Positions 12,053 to 20,104 of a stretch of DNA of 64,000 nucleotides are shown piece by piece; within the stretch, counting starts at the first letter, position 1, and every line of letters starts with the position of its first letter. The stretch is taken from assembly GCF_900114845.1 (NCBI RefSeq), contig NZ_FOUK01000002.1, forward strand, positions 806,001 to 870,000, in the 5' to 3' direction. The translations under genes were made by a program, and so were the position numbers. The stretch is from Pimelobacter simplex (GTDB taxonomy: Bacteria > Actinomycetota > Actinomycetes > Propionibacteriales > Nocardioidaceae). Under the pieces are notes generated by a model. It ran no database searches and was not told where the DNA came from. It worked only from the letters and a program-made list of their open reading frames with translations.

Positions 12053-12077
12053 GTTGTTGCAACTTAAAGGCAACAAC
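12053..12077 (-). promoter_or_regulatory. Inverted repeat before the importer operon (candidate operator or 5' hairpin)
   Basis: GTTGTTGC (12053-12060) and GCAACAAC (12070-12077) form an 8-bp inverted repeat with a 9-nt AT-rich centre, directly before the ribosome-binding site of the permease gene. A TAGGTT box just upstream on the minus strand could be the -10. It does not match the Fur, Zur or IdeR boxes I know. Confidence 0.45.
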
Positions 12078-12175
12078 GAACCTATCGCGTCTGCCCCGGC
12101 GTCGTGGAACGGGGTCCGGGACGCCGGTCCGGCTCCTAGAGTGTGCGCACCACGGGAGGCGCGAGGGAGGCAGTG

Positions 12176-13363
12176 ATGCGGGCACGGGTGCTGGCGAGCC
12201 TGCTCGCCGTCGCGCTCACCCTGACCGCGTGCACCGACGCCAGCACGCCACGGGCGGAGTCCGCGACGCCGTCGCCGAGCAGCGACGCGCCGCTGATCCC
12301 CGAGAGCACTCCCCTGCCCACCGCGCTGCCCAGCGACGTGCTGGCCGGCGAGATGCAGGACCTCGCCCAGCTCGCCGAGCGGCTCGCGCAGAAGCTGCCC
12401 GCCCAGCGGCGCCCCGCGCCGGTCGCGATCACCGGCGGCAGCGAGGAGTGGCGCCCGGGCGTGGCCTACCGCGGCTACTTCGCCGACCCCGACATCCTCC
12501 GGTACGACGGCCGCTGGTTCGCCTACGCGACCAACACCGCACACCTCCGGCTGCCCACGCTGACCTCGCGCGACCTGCGCACCTGGACCCCGCTCACCGA
12601 CGCGGCGGGACGCCGTACCGATCCCCTGGCGGCGGGCGGCTGGGTGCGCTCGCGCGGCGGCGGGCAGGACCTGCGGGCGCCCGGCGTCGCCAAGGTCGGC
12701 GACGGCTGGACCGCCGCCTACGCCGCGCCGGCCGGCACCAGCGGCGGCGAGCGGCACAACTGCATCGGCCTGTCCCGCGGGCCCTCACCGGCCGGCCCGT
12801 TCCGTCCCGTCGGCGAGCCGCTCTGCTACGGCGACGCCCAGCTCGGCGTGATCGACCCCGACGTCTTCGTCGACGCCCAGCAGCGACCGTGGCTGTTGTG
12901 GAAGTTCTCCGGCGTGGTCGACCGGCGGCCGGCCGGCCTCTTCGTGCGCCGGCTCAACGCCGACGGCACCGGCTTCGCCGAGGGCTCGCAGACCCGCGAG
13001 CTGCTCACCCTGCAGGAGGCGTGGGAGGGCGACACGATCGAGAACCCCAGCATGGCGCAGTTCCGCGGGGTGACCTACCTCTTCTTCTCCGGCAACAACT
13101 ACGAGACCGCCGACTACGCCACCGGCTACGCCATCTGCGCCGGTCCCGAGGGCCCCTGCGTGCGCCAGAACGGCGGCGCCCCGCTCCTCTCCACCGCCTC
13201 CACCGGACGGCTCGGGCCCGGGGGCGCGAGCGCCTTCGTCGACGGGCGCTCGCTCCGGCTCGTCTACCACGCGTGGGACCGGGTCGGGCGGATCCGGCTG
13301 CTGCACGTGGCCGGTCTCTGGCAGCGCCCCGACGGGACGCTCGAGGTCACCGACCCCGGGTGA
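12176..13363 (+). CDS. GH43-like five-bladed propeller lipoprotein
   Basis: This 395-residue surface lipoprotein has its lipobox cysteine at about residue 19 (LTLTACTD), a Ser/Pro-rich linker, then a glycoside hydrolase family 43-like propeller. Candidate acidic residues are Asp104/Asp106 (YFADPDILRY), Asp227/Asp229 (VIDPDVF) and Glu289 (IENPSM), matching the two Asp and one Glu of GH43. It would act on arabinose- or xylose-containing glycans, but the substrate is unknown. The ATG at 12176 has a GGGAGG site upstream. Its 3' end overlaps the convergent LacI gene by 17 nt. Confidence 0.8.
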   Translation: MRARVLASLLAVALTLTACTDASTPRAESATPSPSSDAPLIPESTPLPTALPSDVLAGEMQDLAQLAERLAQKLPAQRRPAPVAITGGSEEWRPGVAYRGYFADPDILRYDGRWFAYATNTAHLRLPTLTSRDLRTWTPLTDAAGRRTDPLAAGGWVRSRGGGQDLRAPGVAKVGDGWTAAYAAPAGTSGGERHNCIGLSRGPSPAGPFRPVGEPLCYGDAQLGVIDPDVFVDAQQRPWLLWKFSGVVDRRPAGLFVRRLNADGTGFAEGSQTRELLTLQEAWEGDTIENPSMAQFRGVTYLFFSGNNYETADYATGYAICAGPEGPCVRQNGGAPLLSTASTGRLGPGGASAFVDGRSLRLVYHAWDRVGRIRLLHVAGLWQRPDGTLEVTDPG

Positions 13364-14414
13364 GCCCCGGCGCCGGGCCGGTGGTCTCGCGGACCACGAG
13401 CTCGGTCGGGAAGCGGACGACCTCGCCCGGCTCCCCCTCCATCACCGCCAGCAGCAGCGCGACGCTGCGCTCACCGATCTCGCGCATCGGCGAGCGCACG
13501 GTGGTCAGCGGGACGGTGAGGTCGCCGGCGATCGGCATGTCGTTGAAGCCGACCACCGAGACGTCGCGTCCCGGGTGCAGCCCCTGGTCGCGCAGGCTGC
13601 CCAGCGCGCCGATGGCGGCGGCATCGCTCACCGCGAACAGCGCCGTGGGGCCGTCGCCGGCCCGGAGCAGCCGGTCGGCGCCCGTGCGGCCGCCCGCGGA
13701 GTCGAAGGTCGTCGGCACCACCCGGTCGGGTCGGACGGGGTGGCCCGCCTCCGCGAAGGTCTCGCAGAAGCCCCGGGTGCGCTCGATCGCGTTGCCGGCG
13801 TAGGGCAGGCCGGCCAGGACGCCGACCTCGCGGTGCCCCAGGGCCAGCAGGTGCTCGGCCGCCTGGCGCCCACCGCCGCGGTCGTCGGCGGTCACCGAGG
13901 GATAGGCACCGGCCCCGCGGTTGACCAGCACGAAGGGCAGGCCGGAGCGCTCGAGGACCTGGAGCGAGCTGCCGTCGGCGAGGGCGTCGCCGTGGATCAG
14001 CGCGTCGACGCCGTGGGCCATCAGCAGGTCGACGCAGCGGGCCCGGGTCTCGTCGTCGTCCCAGGAGTTCATCACCAGGGTCTGGTAGCCGTGCTCGGCC
14101 GCCGCCCGCTCGACACCCTCGTAGATCGTGGCCGCGACGGTGTCGGTCATCCGGGCCATGATCACGCCGACCATCCCGGTGCGCTGGCGGCGCAGCGCGG
14201 CCGCCTGGGCGTTGGGGACGTAGCCGACCTCGCGCGCGACCTGGCGGATCCGCTCGGCGGCCGCCGACGACGCCGACCGCGCGCCGGGCACGGTCGTCCC
14301 GTTGAGCACCCGGGACACGGTCGAGACGTGGTAGCCGGCCAGGTCCGCGACGGTCGCCAGCGTCGCTCGCCGCGCGCCGGCCCTGCCGCCCTTGCCCTGC
14401 CCCACGGCGGTCAT
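13347..14414 (-). CDS. LacI-family transcriptional regulator
   Basis: This 355-residue repressor has a LacI helix-turn-helix (about 19-40, TLATVADLAGYHVSTVSRVLNG) and a periplasmic-binding-protein-like ligand domain (about 75-350, including VSVVGFNDMPIA). Such proteins usually release DNA on binding a sugar or other small metabolite. I chose ATG at 14414; the open frame extends upstream but AGGAGG lies 11 nt before this ATG. It is divergent from the amidohydrolase-amidase-symporter operon and probably regulates it. Operator-like sequences in the shared intergenic region support this. Confidence 0.93.
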   Translation of the reverse strand: MTAVGQGKGGRAGARRATLATVADLAGYHVSTVSRVLNGTTVPGARSASSAAAERIRQVAREVGYVPNAQAAALRRQRTGMVGVIMARMTDTVAATIYEGVERAAAEHGYQTLVMNSWDDDETRARCVDLLMAHGVDALIHGDALADGSSLQVLERSGLPFVLVNRGAGAYPSVTADDRGGGRQAAEHLLALGHREVGVLAGLPYAGNAIERTRGFCETFAEAGHPVRPDRVVPTTFDSAGGRTGADRLLRAGDGPTALFAVSDAAAIGALGSLRDQGLHPGRDVSVVGFNDMPIAGDLTVPLTTVRSPMREIGERSVALLLAVMEGEPGEVVRFPTELVVRETTGPAPGLTRGR

Positions 14415-14430
14415 CCTCGCACACCCCTCC

Positions 14431-14459
14431 TTGACAGTGACCCAGGTCACCGGCACAGT
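14431..14459 (+). promoter_or_regulatory. Promoter of the amidohydrolase operon with a CRP/GlxR-like box in its spacer
   Basis: TTGACA (14431-14436) and CACAGT (14454-14459) are separated by exactly 17 nt. The spacer contains AGTGA-CCCAGG-TCACC (14436-14451), whose 14-bp core GTGACCCAGGTCAC is the reverse complement of the box at 2381-2394. This suggests cAMP-type control laid over LacI control. Confidence 0.6.
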
Positions 14460-14489
14460 GTGCAAACGTTATAGCCAAAGGATTGCACA
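14459..14489 (+). promoter_or_regulatory. Candidate LacI operator region
   Basis: TGTGCAA (14459-14465) and TTGCACA (14483-14489) form a 7-bp inverted repeat with 17 nt between. An AACGTT core of the kind favoured by LacI regulators lies at 14465-14470. The region covers the predicted transcription start of the divergent operon, which suits repression. Confidence 0.5.
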
Positions 14490-14514
14490 ACCCGCTCGAG
14501 GAGGGTCCCACCCC

Positions 14515-16125
14515 GTGCCTGCCCATCGCGCCGCTCCTGTCGCCGTCGTCCGCGCGGACACCGTGCACCCGCTCGACGGCACCGCCCCCGAGGCGTTCGC
14601 CGTCCTCGGCGAGACCGTCGTCGCCACGGGCGGCTGGGACGACCTGCACGCCCGCTTCCCCGGCGCCGAGGCCGTCGACCTCGGGGCGGTCACCGTCGTA
14701 CCGGGCCTCAACGACGCCCATGCGCACCCCAGCCTGCTGGCCGACGGCGGCCGGTACGTCGACCTCGGCCCCGCCGCCACGCCGACGAGCGACGACGTGC
14801 GGGCGGCGCTCGCGGCCCGCGCCGCCACCACCCCGCCCGGCGGCTGGGTGGTCGGCCACAACTACGACCCGGCGCTCACCACGGGCGCCCCGGTCGACCG
14901 CGACCTGCTCGACTCGGTCTCGACCGAGCACCCCGTGCTGGTGATCCACTACTCGTACCACACGGCCGCGGCCGGCTCGCTCGCGCTGAGCGCGGCCGGC
15001 TACCACGACGGCGACCCCGATCCCGCGGGCGGCGAGCTCGGCCGCGACGGGGCGGGCCGCCTCGACGGCGTCCTCCAGGAGCGCGCCTGGGCCGAGGGCT
15101 ACCTGGGTCACGGTGGCCGGGCGCCACTGCTCCCGCTGCCCGGCCCCGGCGACCGGGTCGACTCACTGGCGCGCATGCTCACCCGGATGAACGCCGCCGG
15201 CCTCACCTCGGTGTGCGACGCGATGGTCCACCCCGCCGACTGGCGCCTCTACCAGGAGGCGCACGCGGCCGGCCGGCTCACCGCCCGGGTCGGGATGCTG
15301 CTCTGGTACGAGTTCTTCGAGCACGCCGCCGACCTCGGCCTGAGCACCGGGTTCGGCGACCCCTGGCTGCGCTTCTCCGGCGTGAAGATGATGACCGACG
15401 GCGCGTCCTCGGGCGGCACCTGCCTGTGCTCGACCGCCGGGGGCGACCGCGGCATCCAGGTCATGGCGGACGACGAGATCGCCGCGGCCGTCGAGACCGT
15501 GCACCGGGCCGGCAGCACCCTGGCGGTCCACGCCAACGGCGACCTCGCGATCGGCAAGGTGCTCGACGCGATCGAGGACGTCCGGCGCCGCCATCCCCGC
15601 ACGCTGCGGCACCGGATCGAGCACTGCACGATGACCGATCCCGCGACCGCCGCCCGGCTGCGCGCGGCCGACGTGGTCCCGGTGCCGTTCGGGGCCTTCC
15701 CCCACCACCACGGCGCCCGGTTCGTCGAGCACTACGGCCCGGAGGTCGCCGCCGACATGTGTCCCCATCGCACCTTCCTCGACGCCGGCATCGTCGTGCC
15801 GGGGTCGTCCGACTACCCCTGCGGGCCGCTCGAGCCGCTGCTCGCGCTGCAGTCGATGACCACCCGGCGGGTCCAGGACGGCACCGTGCTCGGGGCGGAC
15901 CAGCGGGTGACGGCGCTCGAGGCGCTCACGGCGTACACGGTCGGGTCCGCGTACGCGAGCGGCGAGGAGGCGGTCAAGGGCCGGCTCACGCCCGGCCAGC
16001 TCGCCGACTTCGTGGTGCTCGACGCCGACCCGCTCGCCACCGACCCCGAGGACCTCGCCGCGATCGCCGTCCGGTCGACCTGGGTGGGCGGGCGCCGGGT
16101 CTGGTCCGCGGAGGAGGAGCGGTGA
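14515..16125 (+). CDS. YtcJ-like metal-dependent amidohydrolase
   Basis: This 536-residue enzyme of the Amidohydro_3 family probably hydrolyses a C-N bond in the cytoplasm. The metal-binding His-x-His is GLNDAHAHP (His69, His71), and later blocks include LAVHANGDLAI, RHRIEHCTMTDP and VPGSSDYPCGP, as expected for the TIM-barrel ligands. I chose GTG at 14515 because GAGGAGGG sits about 10 nt upstream; upstream in-frame codons fall within the promoter. The stop overlaps the amidase start (GTGA). The neighbours suggest it works in series with the amidase on the substrate brought in by the symporter. Confidence 0.9.
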   Translation: MPAHRAAPVAVVRADTVHPLDGTAPEAFAVLGETVVATGGWDDLHARFPGAEAVDLGAVTVVPGLNDAHAHPSLLADGGRYVDLGPAATPTSDDVRAALAARAATTPPGGWVVGHNYDPALTTGAPVDRDLLDSVSTEHPVLVIHYSYHTAAAGSLALSAAGYHDGDPDPAGGELGRDGAGRLDGVLQERAWAEGYLGHGGRAPLLPLPGPGDRVDSLARMLTRMNAAGLTSVCDAMVHPADWRLYQEAHAAGRLTARVGMLLWYEFFEHAADLGLSTGFGDPWLRFSGVKMMTDGASSGGTCLCSTAGGDRGIQVMADDEIAAAVETVHRAGSTLAVHANGDLAIGKVLDAIEDVRRRHPRTLRHRIEHCTMTDPATAARLRAADVVPVPFGAFPHHHGARFVEHYGPEVAADMCPHRTFLDAGIVVPGSSDYPCGPLEPLLALQSMTTRRVQDGTVLGADQRVTALEALTAYTVGSAYASGEEAVKGRLTPGQLADFVVLDADPLATDPEDLAAIAVRSTWVGGRRVWSAEEER

Positions 16126-17477
16126 GCGACGTGCCCCTGCCCGGCCTGCGCGAGATCGGCGCGCGCCTCGCCTCCGGGACGACGACCGCGGTCGCCCTCA
16201 CCGAGGACGTCCTCGCCCGGATCGAGCGCCGCAACCCGGCGCTCGGCGCGTTCACCCACGTCGCGGCCGCGAGCGCGCTGGCGCAGGCGGCCGCGGCGGA
16301 CGAGCGGCAGGCGCGCGGCGAGCGCCTCGGCCCGCTCGACGGCGTGCCGGTGGGGGTCAAGGACCTCGTGGACGTCGCGGGCCTGCCGACCGAGGCAGGC
16401 TCCCCCCTCCTGGCCGGGCACCGCGCCGAGCGGGACGCGCCGGTCGTGGCAGCGCTGCGGCGCTCCGGTGCCGTCCTGGTCGGCAAGACGGCCACCGACG
16501 AGTTCGCCCTCACGGCGGTCGGCGCCGCCACCCGCAACCCCCTCGACGACCAGCTCATCACGGGCGGCTCCAGCGGCGGCTCGGCTGCCGCCGTGGCGGC
16601 GGGCCTGTGCTTCGCCGCGATCGGCACCGACACCGGTGGCAGCGTCCGGATCCCCGCGGCCTGCTGCGGGATCGCCGGGCTCAAGCCCACCCAGGCGCTG
16701 CTCCCGACCGACGGCGTCTTCCCGCTGGCCCCCTCGCTCGACCACGTCGGCGTGCTCGCCCGCACGGTCGACGACCTCACCCTCTTCCTCGAGGCACTGC
16801 TGCCCGCGGCCCCTGCCGGGATCGAGACGGCCGCCGTCACCGCGCCCCTGCTCGCCGTCCCGGGCGACCTCGGCGACTGCTTGCCCGAGGTGCGCGAGAG
16901 CTTCGCGGCGGCCCTCGACGCGGCCGTGGCGCGCGGGGCCCGGATCACCGAGCGTGGCCTGCCCGACCTCGACCGGCTCCGCGAGGCTCACTGGACCCTG
17001 CTCGCCGCCGAGGTCGCCGCCGTCCACCGACAGCGTTTCGGGCCGGACGAGCGGCGCTACGGGCCCGCGCTGCGCGACGCCCTCGACGCCGGCGACCGGG
17101 TCACGTCCGACGCCTACCTGCACGCCCAGTCCGTGCGCGGCGAGGTACGTCGTGCGGTCGACGCCGCGATCGCCGGCGCCGACGCGCTCGTGCTCCCGAC
17201 GCTCGCGCTCGACGTCCCGCCGGCCGGGACGACGACCGTGCGCCTCAACGGCGCCGACGGCGCCGAGGTCGACCTCACGGCGGCACTCGTCCGGCTCACC
17301 TCGCTGTTCAACCACTCCGGGCACCCGGCGCTCAGCGTGCCCGTGCCCGGGGCCGGTCTGGGCCGTCTCCCCTTCGGCCTCCAGCTCGTCGGCCGCCACT
17401 TCGCCGAGGAGGAGCTGCTCGCCGTCGCCCGCGGCTTCGAGCCGGCCCTCACCCCCTCCCGGAAGGACAACACATGA
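16122..17477 (+). CDS. Amidase-signature family hydrolase
   Basis: This 451-residue enzyme has the complete amidase-signature triad: Lys80 (GVKDLVD), cis-Ser150 (GGSSGGSAAAVAAG) and nucleophile Ser174 (GTDTGGSVRIPA). It hydrolyses an amide to acid plus ammonia or amine; the substrate is not visible. GatA of the transamidosome shares the fold, but the catabolic operon context and the lack of gatB or gatC nearby argue against that role. The GTG start at 16122 overlaps the amidohydrolase stop, and its own stop overlaps the next ATG, so the chain is translationally coupled. Confidence 0.92.
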   Translation: MSDVPLPGLREIGARLASGTTTAVALTEDVLARIERRNPALGAFTHVAAASALAQAAAADERQARGERLGPLDGVPVGVKDLVDVAGLPTEAGSPLLAGHRAERDAPVVAALRRSGAVLVGKTATDEFALTAVGAATRNPLDDQLITGGSSGGSAAAVAAGLCFAAIGTDTGGSVRIPAACCGIAGLKPTQALLPTDGVFPLAPSLDHVGVLARTVDDLTLFLEALLPAAPAGIETAAVTAPLLAVPGDLGDCLPEVRESFAAALDAAVARGARITERGLPDLDRLREAHWTLLAAEVAAVHRQRFGPDERRYGPALRDALDAGDRVTSDAYLHAQSVRGEVRRAVDAAIAGADALVLPTLALDVPPAGTTTVRLNGADGAEVDLTAALVRLTSLFNHSGHPALSVPVPGAGLGRLPFGLQLVGRHFAEEELLAVARGFEPALTPSRKDNT

Positions 17478-17596
17478 GGCACGAACACGTATGGGCCCTG
17501 CTGGGCGTCCTCTGCATCCTGAGCCTGTTCGCGATGATGCTCATCGGCATCCGTCAGGTCGCTGCCGAGCAGACCGAGGACGTCCGCGATGAGTGA
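17474..17596 (+). CDS. 40-residue single-helix membrane protein before the symporter
   Basis: This tiny protein (MRHEHVWALLGVLCILSLFA at its start) has one hydrophobic helix, about residues 7-27, and a short acidic tail (EQTEDVRDE). The ATG at 17474 overlaps the amidase stop (ATGA) and is preceded by GGAAGGA. Its stop lies inside the first codons of the symporter gene (17589), so all three are coupled. Small accessory subunits of sodium symporters are known in other families, and this could be one. It has no resemblance to a signal peptide or toxin that I can see. Confidence 0.75.
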   Translation: MRHEHVWALLGVLCILSLFAMMLIGIRQVAAEQTEDVRDE

Positions 17597-19082
17597 GGGC
17601 GGCGTCGGCATCGCGCTGATCGTGCTGCTCGGCGGGCTCTGGATCTACATCGGCATCCGCAGCGCGCGCCGGGTCCAGGACACCGACGACTACCTGGTCG
17701 GCGGCCGCAACGTCGGCGTCGCCCTCGGCTCGGCGACGATCCTGGCCACCTGGGTCACCGGCAACACGATCCTCGCCGCACCCGAGAGCGGCTACACGTA
17801 CGGCGTCCTGGGTGTCCTCGGCTATGCGGTGGGCGGGTCGATCGCGGTCGTGGCGTTCGCCCCGCTCGCGGCCCGGCTGCACGCGATCCTCCCGTCGGGC
17901 CGCACGGTGGGTGACTTCTTCCGGCTTCGCTACGACACCAAGAACTACGGGCTGTTCCTCGTCATGCTGATCCTCTGGGACCTCGGCTGGCTGCTGACCC
18001 AGGGCATGGCTGCCGGCATCATCCTCGAGTCCGTCTTCGACCTGCCGTTCCACGTCGGCGTCGTGCTGACGATCGCGATCGTGGTCGCCTACGTGACCAT
18101 CGGCGGCATGATCTCGGTGCTCAGCACCGACTTCATGCAGACGATGCTGATCATGCTGGTCGTGTTCCTGTTCCCCGCGTGGATCTACCTGTCCGCCGGC
18201 CCCGGCGACGTGTACGACGGGATCGCGGCGCTCAGCCCGGAGAAGCTCCAGCTCGGCGACGCCGGCGGCCTGCTCTTCCTCTGCATCATCCCGTTGATCT
18301 ACACGGGTGAGGCCTTCATGGACAACACCTTCTGGCAGCGGGCCTTCATGCTCCGGCGCGGGATCATCAAGAAGACCTTCCTGCTGGCCGGCCTCGGCTG
18401 GATCTTCGTCCCCGTGGCGACCGGCACGCTGGCCTGGGTCGCGATCGGCACCGACATGGACCTGCCCGGCGGCCCCAGCTCCGTGGCGCCCGAGGTCGTG
18501 GCCCACTACGCCGGCGGGCTCGGCTCGGTGCTCTTCCTGGCCCTGATCTGGGCGGCCCTGGCGTCGACGATGTCGGCCCTGCTCAACGCGGTGTCCGGCA
18601 TCGTGATGAACGACGTCTACAACAACTTCGTGCGGCCGCAGGCGACCGACCGGCAGGTGCTGCGGGTCGGCCGGATCACGACCGTGGTGCTCGCTCTCGT
18701 GACCATCGCGGCGGCCTGGCCGAAGCCGATGACCCTGCTCACGCTGCTGATCCTGCTCGGCGTCATCAACGCCGCGTACCTGACGCCGGTGGTGCTCGGC
18801 GTCTGGTACCGCACGGTCAACCCGACCGGCGTCTTCTGGAGCGTGGTCGTCGGCTGCGTCGCCGGCCTGCTCGTCTTCGGAGGCGGCGCGCTGCCGATGC
18901 TGTGGTTCGAGATCCCGGTGCTGGACCTGCCGGTGTGGCTGTCCGGCGAGCTGCAGGGCGCGGTGGTCTCGTTCATCGTCGTCACCGTCGGCGTCGTGGT
19001 CTCGACCCGGCTCTGGCCGCGCCCCTTCGACTTCGACACCATGCGGACCTGGACCCGCGACCTGGAAGGAGAGCGATCGTGA
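17589..19082 (+). CDS. Sodium:solute symporter (SSS family)
   Basis: This 497-residue transporter has about 13 transmembrane helices and the usual SSS landmarks: DDYLVGGRNVG after helix 1, the TWVTGNTILAAPE segment, and ALASTMSALLNAVSG in a later helix, close to the sodium-site region. It would couple sodium entry to uptake of the compound hydrolysed by the upstream enzymes. It overlaps the preceding small gene by 8 nt and the following one by 4 nt. Urea, amino acid and carboxylate transporters belong to this family; the substrate cannot be fixed from sequence. Confidence 0.93.
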   Translation: MSEGGVGIALIVLLGGLWIYIGIRSARRVQDTDDYLVGGRNVGVALGSATILATWVTGNTILAAPESGYTYGVLGVLGYAVGGSIAVVAFAPLAARLHAILPSGRTVGDFFRLRYDTKNYGLFLVMLILWDLGWLLTQGMAAGIILESVFDLPFHVGVVLTIAIVVAYVTIGGMISVLSTDFMQTMLIMLVVFLFPAWIYLSAGPGDVYDGIAALSPEKLQLGDAGGLLFLCIIPLIYTGEAFMDNTFWQRAFMLRRGIIKKTFLLAGLGWIFVPVATGTLAWVAIGTDMDLPGGPSSVAPEVVAHYAGGLGSVLFLALIWAALASTMSALLNAVSGIVMNDVYNNFVRPQATDRQVLRVGRITTVVLALVTIAAAWPKPMTLLTLLILLGVINAAYLTPVVLGVWYRTVNPTGVFWSVVVGCVAGLLVFGGGALPMLWFEIPVLDLPVWLSGELQGAVVSFIVVTVGVVVSTRLWPRPFDFDTMRTWTRDLEGERS

Positions 19083-19201
19083 CGACGCCCTACTGGATCT
19101 GGCTCCTCATCATCGTCGCCGGCGTGGTCGGAAGTCTCGGCACGCTGGTCGCGATCCTGCTGACCTTCGTCAGGGAGCGGCGGGCGGGCGAGCTCTGGTG
19201 A
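19079..19201 (+). CDS. 40-residue single-helix membrane protein after the symporter
   Basis: This second micro-protein (MTTPYWIWLLIIVAGVVGSL at its start) has one hydrophobic helix (about 5-30) and a basic C-terminal end (FVRERRAGELW). The GTG at 19079 overlaps the symporter stop (GTGA). Its sequence is unrelated to the 40-residue protein on the other side of the symporter; the charged tails are opposite (acidic versus basic). Its 3' end overlaps the convergent alpha/beta hydrolase gene by 32 nt. A role as an accessory symporter subunit is inferred from position and size. Confidence 0.7.
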   Translation: MTTPYWIWLLIIVAGVVGSLGTLVAILLTFVRERRAGELW

Positions 19202-20075
19202 CCTGCAGCCGGATCCAACCTGCCACCTGCGCCATCATCGGCTCCGCCGCGTCGAACACGTCGGTGTGCCGCCAGAAGCCGTGGATCTGCCCGATGTAAC
19301 GCGTGGCGACGACCTCGACGCCGGCCTCGGCCAGCAGGTTCGCGAGGTGCTCGCCCTCGTCGCGCAGCGGGTCGTGCTCGGCGGTGGTGACCAGCGTCGG
19401 CGGCAGCGTGGCCAGGTGCGGGGAGAGCAGCGGCGCGAGGTCCGGGTCGGTGAGGTCGGCCGGCGTGGCGGCGTACTGCTCCCAGTACCAGGCGGCCTCG
19501 GTGGGGTCGAAGCCGTCGGCGGCGGTGCGGTACGAGTCGAAGCCGGCGGTCGGGTCGAGGAACGGGTAGATGAGGACGACGCCCGCGAACCGCCCGGGGT
19601 GGCGCAGCGCGGTGACGAGCGCGAGGTTGCCGCCGGCGCTGTCGCCGTGGGCGAACACCGGCAGCCCGGCCAGCTCCGGCTGCTCCCCCAGCCAGCCGAG
19701 CGCGGCACCCATGTCGTCGGGCGCCGCCGGGAAGCGGTGCTCGGGCGGGCGCCGGTAGTCGACGCTCAGCACCGCCACGCCGGCCAGCCGCGCGAACCGC
19801 CGGACCGCGGCGTCGTGCACCTCGACGTCGTTGAGCACGAAGCCGCCGCCGTGGGCGTGGAGCACCACGGCGTCGTAGTGCTCGGGCAGGTAGAGCCGCG
19901 CCGGTACGCCGTCCGCGTCGACGTCGCGGACCTCGGCCAGCGGCAGCCGAGGCAGGTCGCGGACACCCGCGCGGGACTGCTCGCGCGCCGCCGCGATGTC
20001 GAAGGCCGGGTCGGTGACGGGGACCTCGCCGGCGGCGTTCTCGATCGCGCGGCGGGCCTGGGGGTGCAGTGCCAT
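19170..20075 (-). CDS. Alpha/beta hydrolase, hormone-sensitive-lipase type
   Basis: This 301-residue soluble esterase carries the oxyanion HGGG motif (75-78), the nucleophile elbow GDSAGG with Ser146, and the acid and base of the triad at Asp235 (EHDPLRDEG) and His265 (IGQIHGFWRH). These are the marks of the HSL/acetyl-hydrolase family that cleaves short-chain esters. The start is ATG at 20075, 7 nt after a TAGGGT box, so the message may be leaderless. A much longer open frame that runs on upstream joins it artificially to the next gene. Confidence 0.92.
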   Translation of the reverse strand: MALHPQARRAIENAAGEVPVTDPAFDIAAAREQSRAGVRDLPRLPLAEVRDVDADGVPARLYLPEHYDAVVLHAHGGGFVLNDVEVHDAAVRRFARLAGVAVLSVDYRRPPEHRFPAAPDDMGAALGWLGEQPELAGLPVFAHGDSAGGNLALVTALRHPGRFAGVVLIYPFLDPTAGFDSYRTAADGFDPTEAAWYWEQYAATPADLTDPDLAPLLSPHLATLPPTLVTTAEHDPLRDEGEHLANLLAEAGVEVVATRYIGQIHGFWRHTDVFDAAEPMMAQVAGWIRLQVTRARPPAAP

Positions 20076-20082
20076 GCACCGC

Positions 20083-20088
20083 ACCCTA
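20083..20088 (-). promoter_or_regulatory. Candidate leaderless -10 box of the alpha/beta hydrolase
   Basis: TAGGGT on the minus strand, 7 nt before the ATG. Confidence 0.4.
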
Positions 20089-20104
20089 GGCCCGGCCGGC
20101 GCCG

